Assembly (NCBI GenBank): GCA_943357745.1
Contig: CALRGN010000003.1
Span: 1 to 34,078, forward strand
Source of the DNA: Candidatus Uhrbacteria bacterium
GTDB lineage: Bacteria; Patescibacteriota; Patescibacteriia; UBA9934
Direction of reading: 5' to 3'
DNA: 34,078 bases
The notes under the pieces were generated by a model, which saw only the letters and a list, made by a program, of their open reading frames with translations, was not told where the DNA came from and did no database searches. Both the position numbers and the translations under genes were made by a program. Shown piece by piece: positions 1-8,497 of this stretch; the first letter of the stretch is position 1, and the number at the start of each line of letters is the position of its first letter.

Positions 1-375
<375 letters not shown>

Positions 376-413
376 CAACCCAAGTATTTTAGTGATTTTT
401 AAAAAAGGCGATC

Positions 414-1733
414 TTAATCCTCGTGATCATAATGCCAACCACTCACCCGTTCTTTAAAAACGGTACACAAAGTACTCAACCTTTGCCAACTACCGGTTCC
501 GAATTTAGCACTTACTTTGTCCAGAGCTAGTAGGGTATTTTTCTTTTTCTGATCTTTTTTAAGTAAAGGTTCGGCGGTATCAAGTTGAATTAGATCGCTA
601 ACACTAATACCGAGCTGTCTAACCGCTAACTCAAATGACATCGCTCCCGGTTTGGTATTGATCGTTCCCGATCGTAGGCGGGGGAGGATCATGCTCCAGC
701 CGACATCGGTTAATTCGCGACCGTCATAGATTGGGTCTTTAATCGCCCTGCTCCCACTCCAACCAGAAAAACTATCCCATCGTACAAATACTGAAATTTT
801 TTTGGCAGCCAAACCTTGTTTGCGCAACCGCCAAGCCACTCTATCAGCCAAAGCCAATAAATTGGTCTTAACCTCCAGTTCATTACTTAAATTGTACGGA
901 AAAGTATAAGACTGACCAATTGAAAGGGGATCAGCTTGATCATCTTCTAAATAATCAGGACCGATCCCTCGGGAGGCCTGATATAAAAATAAGCCGTACT
1001 GTTTAAACTCTCTCAACAAAATCGGCAACGCCACTTTTTTCAGGGTCGCTATTGAAGTTACGCCCATCGCGCCTAATCTACTTTCTAATCTCGGGCCAAT
1101 TCCACAAACATCGGCCAAAGATCGACCTAACACAAATTCTTCCACCGCTTCCGGAGTAATCACCGTCAAGCCATTTGGTTTCACCGATTCCGATGCCAAT
1201 TTAGCCACTAATTTATTAGGACCAACGCCAATAGAAACGGTCGCCACTTCACCGCAATCATCCCGTACTTGATTTCTTATCCTTTCTGCTAATAAGGTTG
1301 CGCCCAAATAATCACCACCAGAGGCAGTGGTGATATTAGCAAACGCTTCATCGGTGCTAAATTGTTCCACTTCATCACAATTACTCCGCAGGATTTGTAA
1401 AAACCGTTTGGTGATCTGGGCATATTTTCTAGGATCACCAGGGATAATAATTAGATCGGGACATATTTTTAATGCTTCCCAAGTGGCCATTGCTGTTTTT
1501 ACGCCAGATCGTTTTGCTTGTCTGGAGGCGGTGGTAATTACCGATCGTTTAAATCGTTCCGGATTTAACCCATTCACCGTTACTCTGCCAAAGCCACCCT
1601 GCAAATTTTCTCTACCCTTGCCAGCGATGCCAATCGGCTTCCCTCGTAAAAACGGATTGGCCTGTTGTTCTACGGAAGCAAAATAAGTATTAAAATCTAA
1701 GTGCAAAATAATTTTTCCCGATGTAGCCGTCAT
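414..1733 (-). CDS. Y-family DNA polymerase (DinB/UmuC-like)
   Basis: ILHLDFNTYFASVEQQANPFLRGKPIGI N-terminus, FSTDEAFANIT catalytic motif, VSIGVGPNKLVAKLAS. Confidence 0.93.
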   Translation of the reverse strand: MTATSGKIILHLDFNTYFASVEQQANPFLRGKPIGIAGKGRENLQGGFGRVTVNGLNPERFKRSVITTASRQAKRSGVKTAMATWEALKICPDLIIIPGDPRKYAQITKRFLQILRSNCDEVEQFSTDEAFANITTASGGDYLGATLLAERIRNQVRDDCGEVATVSIGVGPNKLVAKLASESVKPNGLTVITPEAVEEFVLGRSLADVCGIGPRLESRLGAMGVTSIATLKKVALPILLREFKQYGLFLYQASRGIGPDYLEDDQADPLSIGQSYTFPYNLSNELEVKTNLLALADRVAWRLRKQGLAAKKISVFVRWDSFSGWSGSRAIKDPIYDGRELTDVGWSMILPRLRSGTINTKPGAMSFELAVRQLGISVSDLIQLDTAEPLLKKDQKKKNTLLALDKVSAKFGTGSWQRLSTLCTVFKERVSGWHYDHED

Positions 1734-1744
1734 ACATAAACAAA

Positions 1745-1993
1745 CTATGGCACAAATGATTCAATCAACCGCCACTCTAAGTTTTTACAATTTAACCTTA
1801 ACTGCATAAAACTATCTCGACTTGAAACCGAGAAAAAGAACACTTTATCCAAGCCCTCTCTAGCGGAATGCACCAAATTAAGTTTATCCACCACAAAAAC
1901 CGTTCTACCCCAAATAACCTTAATCGGTCTCACTCGCCGTCCCGAGAATAGTACGGTTACATCCACCGGTTCATCTAAATATTGATGTTGCAT
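1745..1993 (-). CDS. 82-aa protein of unknown function between lexA and the Y-family polymerase
   Basis: Open frame tightly packed between lexA (ends 1998) and the polymerase (starts 1733), same strand; general resemblance to the small DUF6504-type proteins that accompany translesion polymerases elsewhere. Confidence 0.7.
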   Translation of the reverse strand: MQHQYLDEPVDVTVLFSGRRVRPIKVIWGRTVFVVDKLNLVHSAREGLDKVFFFSVSSRDSFMQLRLNCKNLEWRLIESFVP

Positions 1994-1997
1994 ATTC

Positions 1998-2624
1998 TCA
2001 AAACTGTCTTAACACCGCTCGCACCACCCCCTGTATATTCAAATCCCCCTTAATAATAATCGGCTTCATACTTTTATTAGCCGGTTGCAATCTAATTTGT
2101 CCCTTCTCTCGATAGAATCGTTTTAGAGTTGCATATGCATTATCAAGCAGTGCTACCACGATGTCACCATTTTTAGGCGAGGGGTTTCTTTCAATCACCA
2201 CATAATCACCATTTAAAATCCCATCTTCAATCATTGATTCTCCTTTAACTTTGAGCACATAAGAATTAATTGGATCCATCACAAAGTTGGCTGGTACGGC
2301 CATGGTCTCCTTCTCTTCCACCGCTTCAATAGGCGCACCGGCCGTAATTAATCCTGCGAGCGGTAACATGATGGCGAGCGCTGACAGCGGACTAGCCTCC
2401 ACCACTTCAATTGATCGCGCCGTGCCGTGCTCACCGGTATTGATTACCCCTTTATCACAGAGTGCTTGAATATGTTGGTGAACAGTGGCGGGGGAGGATA
2501 AACCCAAGTTTTCAGCGATCTCTCGGTAAGAAGGGGTATAGCCATGTTTTCTAACAAACTTTTCCACGCAATCTAACACCGCACGTTGCTTCTTGGTTAA
2601 TGGGGGGAGCATATTTTTTATCAA
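1998..2624 (-). CDS. lexA: LexA repressor; ORF track start at 2624 is a TTG, the ATG at 2612 (MLPPLTKKQ...) is the likelier start
   Basis: Winged-helix N-terminus (YTPSYREIAENLGLSSPATVHQHI), AG cleavage site in LITAGAPIEA, Ser in KGESMIEDGI, Lys in YATLKRF. Confidence 0.95.
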   Translation of the reverse strand: MIKNMLPPLTKKQRAVLDCVEKFVRKHGYTPSYREIAENLGLSSPATVHQHIQALCDKGVINTGEHGTARSIEVVEASPLSALAIMLPLAGLITAGAPIEAVEEKETMAVPANFVMDPINSYVLKVKGESMIEDGILNGDYVVIERNPSPKNGDIVVALLDNAYATLKRFYREKGQIRLQPANKSMKPIIIKGDLNIQGVVRAVLRQF

Positions 2625-2674
2625 CCATTTTTATCGACCAATTGTTGAAACCGGTCGCTTTATTTTATATCCCC

Positions 2675-2702
2675 ATCATACCCGAACAAAACCCGAACAC
2701 AA
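2675..2702 (-). promoter_or_regulatory. lexA promoter with direct-repeat SOS-type operator in the spacer
   Basis: Minus strand reads TTGTGT (rc of 2697-2702), 16-nt spacer, TATGAT (rc of 2675-2680); + strand GAAC(2684-2687)-N7-GAAC(2695-2698) lies in the spacer and edge of the -35. Confidence 0.6.
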
Positions 2703-2785
2703 CCACCGGCTGTGGATAAAAGTAAGTCTGTTCAATTTTGCGCCAATGGTCTACTCTAGAAGCCAGTCGCAAAATAAAACCAATT

Positions 2786-3832
2786 ATGCGTGCCCTTGCC
2801 AATAAACTCTCCAAAGAAGATGCTCAAGCTAAAGTAGCTTTGGAGCCGTTTGGTCGTAAAACTTTATCTTTTTATAGATATATTGAAATTGACTCTCCCG
2901 TGGATTTAAGAGACAAACTTTATGTGGCTTGGGAGAAACTAGGGATACTCGGTCGAATCTATTTAGCCGAGGAGGGGATTAATGCGCAAATATCCGTGCC
3001 TATACCTAAGCTAGAAGAATTTACAGAGGATCTTAACTCCGTCGCCGAACTTAATCCGGTCGCCACTCCTCAACCGATCAGACTCAACTTTGCACTAGAT
3101 CAAAGCGCGCCCTCATTTTGGAAGTTGATCATCAAAATTCGCTCTCAGGTGGTGGCGGATAATTTACCCAAGGGTAGTTACGATCTTAAACAGGTCGGAG
3201 AGCATCTCTCTCCCCAAGAATTTAATCAAGCGCTTGAAAATGGTGGGGTGGTGGTGGATATGCGCAATCAGTATGAGAGTGTGATTGGAAAATTTGCTAA
3301 CGCGATTACTCCACACTCCCAAACCTTCAGCGAGGAATTAAGAGAGGTAGCAGAACTTTTCAAAGAAAAAAAATCAGAGCCTCTGCTTCTGTATTGCACC
3401 GGCGGAATTAGATGTGAAAAAGCCAGTGCATTTTTGTTGGCTCAAGGCTTTACCAAAGTTAAACAACTTGAGGGCGGGATTATCAATTACGCTCAAGCCG
3501 TAAAAACTACCGGTCTAGAAAGTAAATTCCACGGCAAAAACTTTGTCTTTGACGCTCGGTTGGCCGAGGCGGTAACGGCAGAAATTATTGGCAAATGTTA
3601 CACTTGCCAAACTCCGGCCGATACTTACGATAATTGCAAAAATGATACTTGCCATAATTTAATTATTCAGTGCGATCAATGTCGGGTCAACACCCTTGGC
3701 ACTTGTACTCTTGCTTGCCAAAAAATCGTCGCGCTCCCAATGGAGGAACAAATACAAATCAGAAAAGGGCATAAAGCCCTTTTCAACCGACCAGTCAACC
3801 GACCAGTCAACCGACCAGTTAATTTCTCTTAA
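2786..3832 (+). CDS. trhO: Rhodanese-domain tRNA uridine hydroxylase (TrhO/YceA family); ORF track start at 2738, ATG at 2786 (MRALANKL) likelier
   Basis: N-terminal YRYIEIDSPVDLRDKL..LGRIYLAEEGINAQIS plus rhodanese active loop LYCTGGIRCEKASAFL and Cys-rich C-terminus. Confidence 0.9.
   Translation: MRALANKLSKEDAQAKVALEPFGRKTLSFYRYIEIDSPVDLRDKLYVAWEKLGILGRIYLAEEGINAQISVPIPKLEEFTEDLNSVAELNPVATPQPIRLNFALDQSAPSFWKLIIKIRSQVVADNLPKGSYDLKQVGEHLSPQEFNQALENGGVVVDMRNQYESVIGKFANAITPHSQTFSEELREVAELFKEKKSEPLLLYCTGGIRCEKASAFLLAQGFTKVKQLEGGIINYAQAVKTTGLESKFHGKNFVFDARLAEAVTAEIIGKCYTCQTPADTYDNCKNDTCHNLIIQCDQCRVNTLGTCTLACQKIVALPMEEQIQIRKGHKALFNRPVNRPVNRPVNFS
3784..3819 (+). repeat. 3 identical tandem copies of CAACCGACCAGT at the trhO 3' end (NRPV repeat)
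   Basis: Direct reading: 3784-3795, 3796-3807, 3808-3819. Confidence 0.98.
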
Positions 3833-3849
3833 TCTCTTACAAACGATCG

Positions 3850-5313
3850 TTACCGTTTTGGTTCAAATCTATAGCCCGGTTGATCATCTTCATCATTTGT
3901 GATCGGCCGTGAAGAGCGTGGTGGGAACTGTCTCCCGGTTGAGCCAGCAGATAGTCGGCCGATCGGTCGGCTTGTTGTTCGGCTTGATGCGCTACTAAGC
4001 GGTCGGCTAGTTGGTGACCTAAGTGGTCTACTAGTTGGTCGGCTTGTTGATTTACCAGCCAACACACTCATTGGTCTATGAGGGGGCGGTAAGGTACTCG
4101 GTCTGACTGGAACCGGCACTCTGGCCGTTGGTTTGGAGTCATATCGCACCTCTTCCGCCCGGTGTCTACTGGGCGCCGAGGCCGGCATTGAAATCATATT
4201 CGCCCCCCCGCGGAAGCTCTTGGTTGGCAAAACAATTTTAATTAACCGTTCAATTTCTTTTACTTGGCGTCTTTGATCTGGGGTAATGAAAGTGATTGCT
4301 TTTCCCGATTCACCGGCTCGGCCAGTCCGGCCGATTCGGTGCACGTAATCATCCACCTGATCCGGTGGATCAAAATTTATCACCACTCCAATTGATTTAA
4401 CATCAATTCCACGAGCGGCAATGTCTGTAGCCACCAATACTTTAGTACGGCCTAATTTGAAATCAGACAAGGCGCGCTTTCTCTGAGCTAAACTTCTATC
4501 AGAATGGATCTCGCCGGCATTAATACCACCTTTCTCCAAAAATAAGCGCAATTTACCAGCCAAGAATTTTGTTCTGGTAAAGACCAACGCTGTTCCAGTT
4601 TCCGCTTTTAAGATTTCAAGCAAAGCATCACGCTTATGATCTTTATTGAGAAGAATAATTTCTTGGGCCACATTGGCAGCGGCCGTTCCGGAAGGAGCGA
4701 TCTCAATCTTAACCGGTCGTTTCATATGTTTGGCGACCGCGTTTCTAATTTCACTCGGCATCGTGGCGGAGAATAACATTGTCTGTCTGTCTTCCGGCAC
4801 CAACGCTAAGATCTCGGAAATCTGAGGCCAGAATCCCATATCAAGCATTCGGTCGGCCTCATCTAAAATTAAAATCTTCACTTGATCTAGGCGCACCAAG
4901 CGTTGCTTGGCAAGATCAATTAATCTGCCCGGAGTGGCAATGATCAAGTGCGGTTTGGCGCGCAATTGACGCTCTTGCCACAATTGTTTTTCTCCGCCAA
5001 TGATCACCGCTGTTCGCAATCCTAGCCCTTTACCAATCTTCATCAGCTCCTCCTCAATCTGAAGCGCTAGCTCTCGGGTTGGCGCCAAAATTAAAGACTG
5101 GCATTTAAGTTTGCCCATTCTCTCTAACATTGGCAAACCAAACGCCAGCGTTTTACCGGTCCCAGTTTGGGCAATGCCCACCACATCTTGCCCTAGCAAT
5201 CCCGGTGGGATCGCCTGCGCCTGAATGGGGGAGGGGATAGTAAAGTTTTTCCCGGCTAACAACTCAACCAGTTTAGGATGCAATCCTAAATCACTAAAAG
5301 TTAACTCTGCCAT
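3850..5313 (-). CDS. DEAD-box ATP-dependent RNA helicase (RhlE-like) with low-complexity SRP-rich C-terminal tail
   Basis: AQTGTGKT, PTRELALQI, TPGRLID, DEADRMLDMGF, SATMP, HRIGRTGRAG motifs. Confidence 0.96.
   Translation of the reverse strand: MAELTFSDLGLHPKLVELLAGKNFTIPSPIQAQAIPPGLLGQDVVGIAQTGTGKTLAFGLPMLERMGKLKCQSLILAPTRELALQIEEELMKIGKGLGLRTAVIIGGEKQLWQERQLRAKPHLIIATPGRLIDLAKQRLVRLDQVKILILDEADRMLDMGFWPQISEILALVPEDRQTMLFSATMPSEIRNAVAKHMKRPVKIEIAPSGTAAANVAQEIILLNKDHKRDALLEILKAETGTALVFTRTKFLAGKLRLFLEKGGINAGEIHSDRSLAQRKRALSDFKLGRTKVLVATDIAARGIDVKSIGVVINFDPPDQVDDYVHRIGRTGRAGESGKAITFITPDQRRQVKEIERLIKIVLPTKSFRGGANMISMPASAPSRHRAEEVRYDSKPTARVPVPVRPSTLPPPHRPMSVLAGKSTSRPTSRPLRSPTSRPLSSASSRTTSRPIGRLSAGSTGRQFPPRSSRPITNDEDDQPGYRFEPKR
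3962..4057 (-). repeat. 8 degenerate 12-nt units (minus-strand consensus ACAAGCCGACCA, TSRP) in the helicase tail
   Basis: + strand splits into atcggtcggctt/gttgttcggctt/gatgcgctacta/agcggtcggcta/gttggtgaccta/agtggtctacta/gttggtcggctt/gttgatttacca. Confidence 0.85.
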
Positions 5314-5435
5314 AAAAATTGGTTAGACTCGCGCCTCGGGCTGAAGATCTAGTCTAAAGCGTCGCGTCTACGCAAGTGGCAGAGCGGAGGAGAGAGATTA
5401 AAGATTTTGCCTAATCTCTGACAAAAATCAATTCA

Positions 5436-5464
5436 ACTATAGCATAGATCAGATAATTTGCCAA
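5436..5464 (-). promoter_or_regulatory. Promoter of the DEAD-box helicase
   Basis: Minus strand TTGGCA (rc 5459-5464), 17-nt spacer, TATAGT preceded by TGC (rc 5436-5441). Confidence 0.7.
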
Positions 5465-5535
5465 GGGTTAGTTCGGTCGGGAATTTAGTTTTGACCAAAA
5501 AGCGCTTCAATTATCAGAAAACTACTCAGTAAACA

Positions 5536-5564
5536 TTGACTTTTATTAGCAATTTAGCTAGTAT
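5536..5564 (+). promoter_or_regulatory. Promoter of the 47-aa membrane-protein gene
   Basis: TTGACT (5536-5541), 17-nt spacer, TAGTAT (5559-5564). Confidence 0.65.
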
Positions 5565-5613
5565 TTAGTTGATCGATCAACCTTGATCATCGCTTCACCC
5601 ACAGGAGTTCGAC

Positions 5614-5757
5614 ATGTCAAACCGGAGACTTTTCAGTGTAAGAAGTCTAGCTCACTGCGTGCGTTCGGAGCAGTTCTGGATAGTGGTTTTCGGAATGGTG
5701 GTAGCGATCATCGCCGCCACTTGCCTGATTGTTAGTTATCAGGCGCTGCCCGGTTAA
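5614..5757 (+). CDS. 47-aa single-pass membrane protein MSNRRLFSVRSLAHCVRSEQFWIVVFGMVVAIIAATCLIVSYQALPG
   Basis: ATG with AGGAG at 5603-5607 (6-nt spacing), basic N-terminus, one hydrophobic segment, own promoter and downstream hairpin; too short for the ORF track. Confidence 0.65.
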   Translation: MSNRRLFSVRSLAHCVRSEQFWIVVFGMVVAIIAATCLIVSYQALPG

Positions 5758-5830
5758 AAGGTGAATGTCTGCTCTCTGGTCCATACCGCGGTGTGGTCTG
5801 TACCATATTTCGAGTCGTTCACTTTCTTCG

Positions 5831-5872
5831 TCCCTCCGCCCGCTCAAAGCGCCGGAGGGATTTATAATTCTT
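5831..5872 (+). terminator. Putative intrinsic terminator after the 47-aa ORF
   Basis: TCCCTCCG (5831-5838) pairs with CGGAGGGA (5853-5860), followed by T-rich tttataattctta. Confidence 0.5.
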
Positions 5873-5918
5873 ATTGATGTTCTTGACTTAGGTCTATTAA
5901 TTTTGTACGGTTGTTGCT

Positions 5919-6473
5919 ATGCAAGTTAGTCAACCATTTTTCGGTCTCTATATTCTAGAACCAACCGTTTATCAAGATGATCGCGGTTATTTTTACGAAT
6001 CTTATAATTTTGATAAGCTTTCGGCCCAAGGTCTAGCGGTCGCCTTTATTCAAGACAATCACACCTTTTCTAAAAAAGGAGTTTTGCGCGGGCTTCACTT
6101 TCAACTCCCCCCCAAAGGGATGGGCAAGCTGGTACGGTGCATTAGCGGAAAAATCTGGGATGTGGCCGTTGATTTACGGGCAGATTCAATTACTTATAAA
6201 CATTGGTTTGGCATTGAGCTTTCGGGAGAAAATAGGCGTCAACTTTATCTCCCTCCGGGATTCGCTCATGGCTTTTACACCATTGAAGACGCGGAAGTCC
6301 TGTACAAATGTACCGCCACTTTTTCTAAAGAATTAGAGGGGGCGGTGATTTGGAATGATCAGGAGTTAAAAATTAATTGGCCAGTGACGGATCAGTCGGT
6401 TCCATTACTCTCTCAAAAAGACCGAGAGGCCCCGCTACTTGCTCAATTAAACTTGCCCGCCAAGTGGGAATAA
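5919..6473 (+). CDS. rfbC: dTDP-4-dehydrorhamnose 3,5-epimerase
   Basis: DDRGYFYESYN, QDNHTFSKKGVLRGLHFQ, YLPPGFAHGFYT. Confidence 0.96.
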   Translation: MQVSQPFFGLYILEPTVYQDDRGYFYESYNFDKLSAQGLAVAFIQDNHTFSKKGVLRGLHFQLPPKGMGKLVRCISGKIWDVAVDLRADSITYKHWFGIELSGENRRQLYLPPGFAHGFYTIEDAEVLYKCTATFSKELEGAVIWNDQELKINWPVTDQSVPLLSQKDREAPLLAQLNLPAKWE

Positions 6474-6490
6474 ATTCATGTGAAAATCCT

Positions 6491-7402
6491 ATGTCATTAG
6501 AAGGACCAATTTTGCTAACCGGTGCAAGGGGGAGTTTAGGAGAGCAGATTCAAAAGATTTGGTCCGCCGCCGGAATTAAAATTATTGCCACTGATCGCGC
6601 TGAGCTAGACATCACCAATTTAGAGCTGGTGGACAAGTTGGTAGGTGAGCTAAAACCGACAGTCATCGTAAATGCCGCCGCCTACAATAATGTTGATGGC
6701 GCCGAGGATCCCGCCCTTTACCAAATCGCGCTCGCGGTTAACGCCACTGGTCCAACCAATCTCGCCCTCACTGCCAAAAAATACGGTGCCAAATTTATTC
6801 ATCTAAGCACCGATTATGTTTTCTCTGGGGTTAGCAACCCCGTCACGGTTGGGGAGATCGCCACGATCGGTTATAAAGAAACAGCCAATCCCCACCCCAT
6901 TAACGCCTACGCCAGAACAAAATTTTTAGGAGAAGAAGCGGTAAGGGAGGTCGGCGGGGAATATTATTTAGTTAGAAGTTCGCGCCTTTTTGGTCCCCTC
7001 GGTTCATCACCCGATGTCAAGGAAAGTTTTGTGCATTTAATGTTGCGAGTAGCCAGAGAGCGACCGTTATTGAAACTGGTGAACGATGAATGGGGTTGTC
7101 CCACTTACACCCCTCACTTAGCAACCGCCCTTTTATCACTCCTCACCAAACCGTACCCCTTCGGAATTTACCACCTTGTTAATGCCGGCGGCGGTCTCAC
7201 TTGGTATGACTTTGCAAAAAAAATCTTTGCGCTCGCCGGAATCACCACCCCGATTGAATCAGTCCCTGGCACGGTCTATTCCCGTCCTGCGCGCCGTCCA
7301 GGCAATGTCACTTTAATACAAACCCGCGGACCAAAACTCCCGTCATTAGATCAAGGACTTTCAGAATTTATCCATCTGTTACCAAATCCCTCCAGTGATT
7401 AA
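6491..7402 (+). CDS. rfbD: dTDP-4-dehydrorhamnose reductase (ORF track start 6377; ATG at 6491 likelier)
   Basis: ILLTGARGSLGEQI, VNAAAYNNVDGAE, LSTDYVFSG, YARTKFLGEE. Confidence 0.95.
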   Translation: MSLEGPILLTGARGSLGEQIQKIWSAAGIKIIATDRAELDITNLELVDKLVGELKPTVIVNAAAYNNVDGAEDPALYQIALAVNATGPTNLALTAKKYGAKFIHLSTDYVFSGVSNPVTVGEIATIGYKETANPHPINAYARTKFLGEEAVREVGGEYYLVRSSRLFGPLGSSPDVKESFVHLMLRVARERPLLKLVNDEWGCPTYTPHLATALLSLLTKPYPFGIYHLVNAGGGLTWYDFAKKIFALAGITTPIESVPGTVYSRPARRPGNVTLIQTRGPKLPSLDQGLSEFIHLLPNPSSD

Positions 7403-7448
7403 TTGGCGATGAAACGGTTTTACCCAGACCGTGTCTTGCAACGATCTC

Positions 7449-8468
7449 CTAATAAAGTTGGTAGCTCACTCCGGTTGTCAGCTTGTGATAAGGATTGATT
7501 AGATAGAGATCTTTGTTTTCAATCAATAATCTCCAACCTTGATTTATTTCTGAATTCCCAAGTTCAAGCGCTGGCAGATCAGTTAATTCAATCGTTTTAA
7601 CTGCAGTATTTTGGTTATACGCCCAGACCCCATTCTCTTGAAATGAATAAATCCAGTCTCCGGTTTCATCCGTGGTGAGAGCGAGAATCGGTACTCCTGG
7701 TCTTGCAACCAACCAAGAAGATTGATTAGTTAGATTAAAGAGATTTATCTCCACCCCATCCGACCAATATAGCAACTCTTCATCTATATTCCAATCGTAA
7801 ATTATTCCGGTTTTTGGTAGAACCAAATTATCATTACCTATCAAGGAGACAAAAAGCAGGTGATTCTGATAGGTGCTAATCAGGATCCAATTTGGGGATA
7901 TTTCCAGAAGCTCATATTGTCCTTCTGGCAATAGGGCCAAAATATTATCAGGGGTGGTGTTGAAACTAACCGCTACTTGAGAATCAGCCACCGTGCTAAA
8001 TAAAACTGAATCATCGGTAAGTTTTTTAGCTGGCGATTCCGTGAAAGTTCTAGAAAGTAACTCGGTTAATTCTGGTTGAGCCACATTCTGCCAGACGGAA
8101 TGCTTGATGAGCTTATGTTCAATCAGATTAGTCTCTCCCGAAGTTAAGTTTACTCTTTCTTCAACCGTTAAAAACCCGTCTCGGTTGATTATAAGTTTAT
8201 ACTCTCCCGCTCCCAGCTGATTGATGATTGTAGGTGAGAGCTCTAGTTGCGGTGTTCCATTTAAGAGCAGGCTAGCACCCCGAGGTTGCGTGCTAACGGC
8301 AATCGCCGCTGTCAAACTTATTTTTTGATTTTTGGGATTGATCCTATACCCCAGTGTGTATAACAAAACTATGGGGGTTATGAGCAAAAATGCCCCAACA
8401 AACCCCAAAAAAATAAGATTTCTAATCCAATACGGCATAGCGCCAATCATATCAGATTGCCGGATCAA
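7449..8468 (-). CDS. Membrane-anchored PEGA-domain protein
   Basis: N-terminal hydrophobic helix, then AVSTQPRGASLLLNGTPQ...GAGEYKLIINRDGF, a PEGA-like repeat. Confidence 0.7.
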   Translation of the reverse strand: MIRQSDMIGAMPYWIRNLIFLGFVGAFLLITPIVLLYTLGYRINPKNQKISLTAAIAVSTQPRGASLLLNGTPQLELSPTIINQLGAGEYKLIINRDGFLTVEERVNLTSGETNLIEHKLIKHSVWQNVAQPELTELLSRTFTESPAKKLTDDSVLFSTVADSQVAVSFNTTPDNILALLPEGQYELLEISPNWILISTYQNHLLFVSLIGNDNLVLPKTGIIYDWNIDEELLYWSDGVEINLFNLTNQSSWLVARPGVPILALTTDETGDWIYSFQENGVWAYNQNTAVKTIELTDLPALELGNSEINQGWRLLIENKDLYLINPYHKLTTGVSYQLY

Positions 8469-8497
8469 TGGCTAGCATGCTAAACTGAGCTCTATCT

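Noticed and set aside
1327-1686. Plus-strand 119-aa ORF
   Set aside because: Antisense to the Y-family polymerase catalytic region.
2635-2657. CGACC-N13-GGTCG inverted repeat upstream of lexA
   Set aside because: Arms are only 5 bp with a 13-nt gap and it lies downstream of the inferred promoter; too weak to call an operator next to the stronger GAAC-N7-GAAC site.
3837-4067. Minus-strand 76-aa ORF rich in QADQLVD
   Set aside because: Alternate frame of the helicase C-terminal repeat region; no independent support.
5647-5847. Minus-strand 66-aa ORF
   Set aside because: Opposite the 47-aa ORF that has promoter, SD and terminator; the antisense frame has no such signals.
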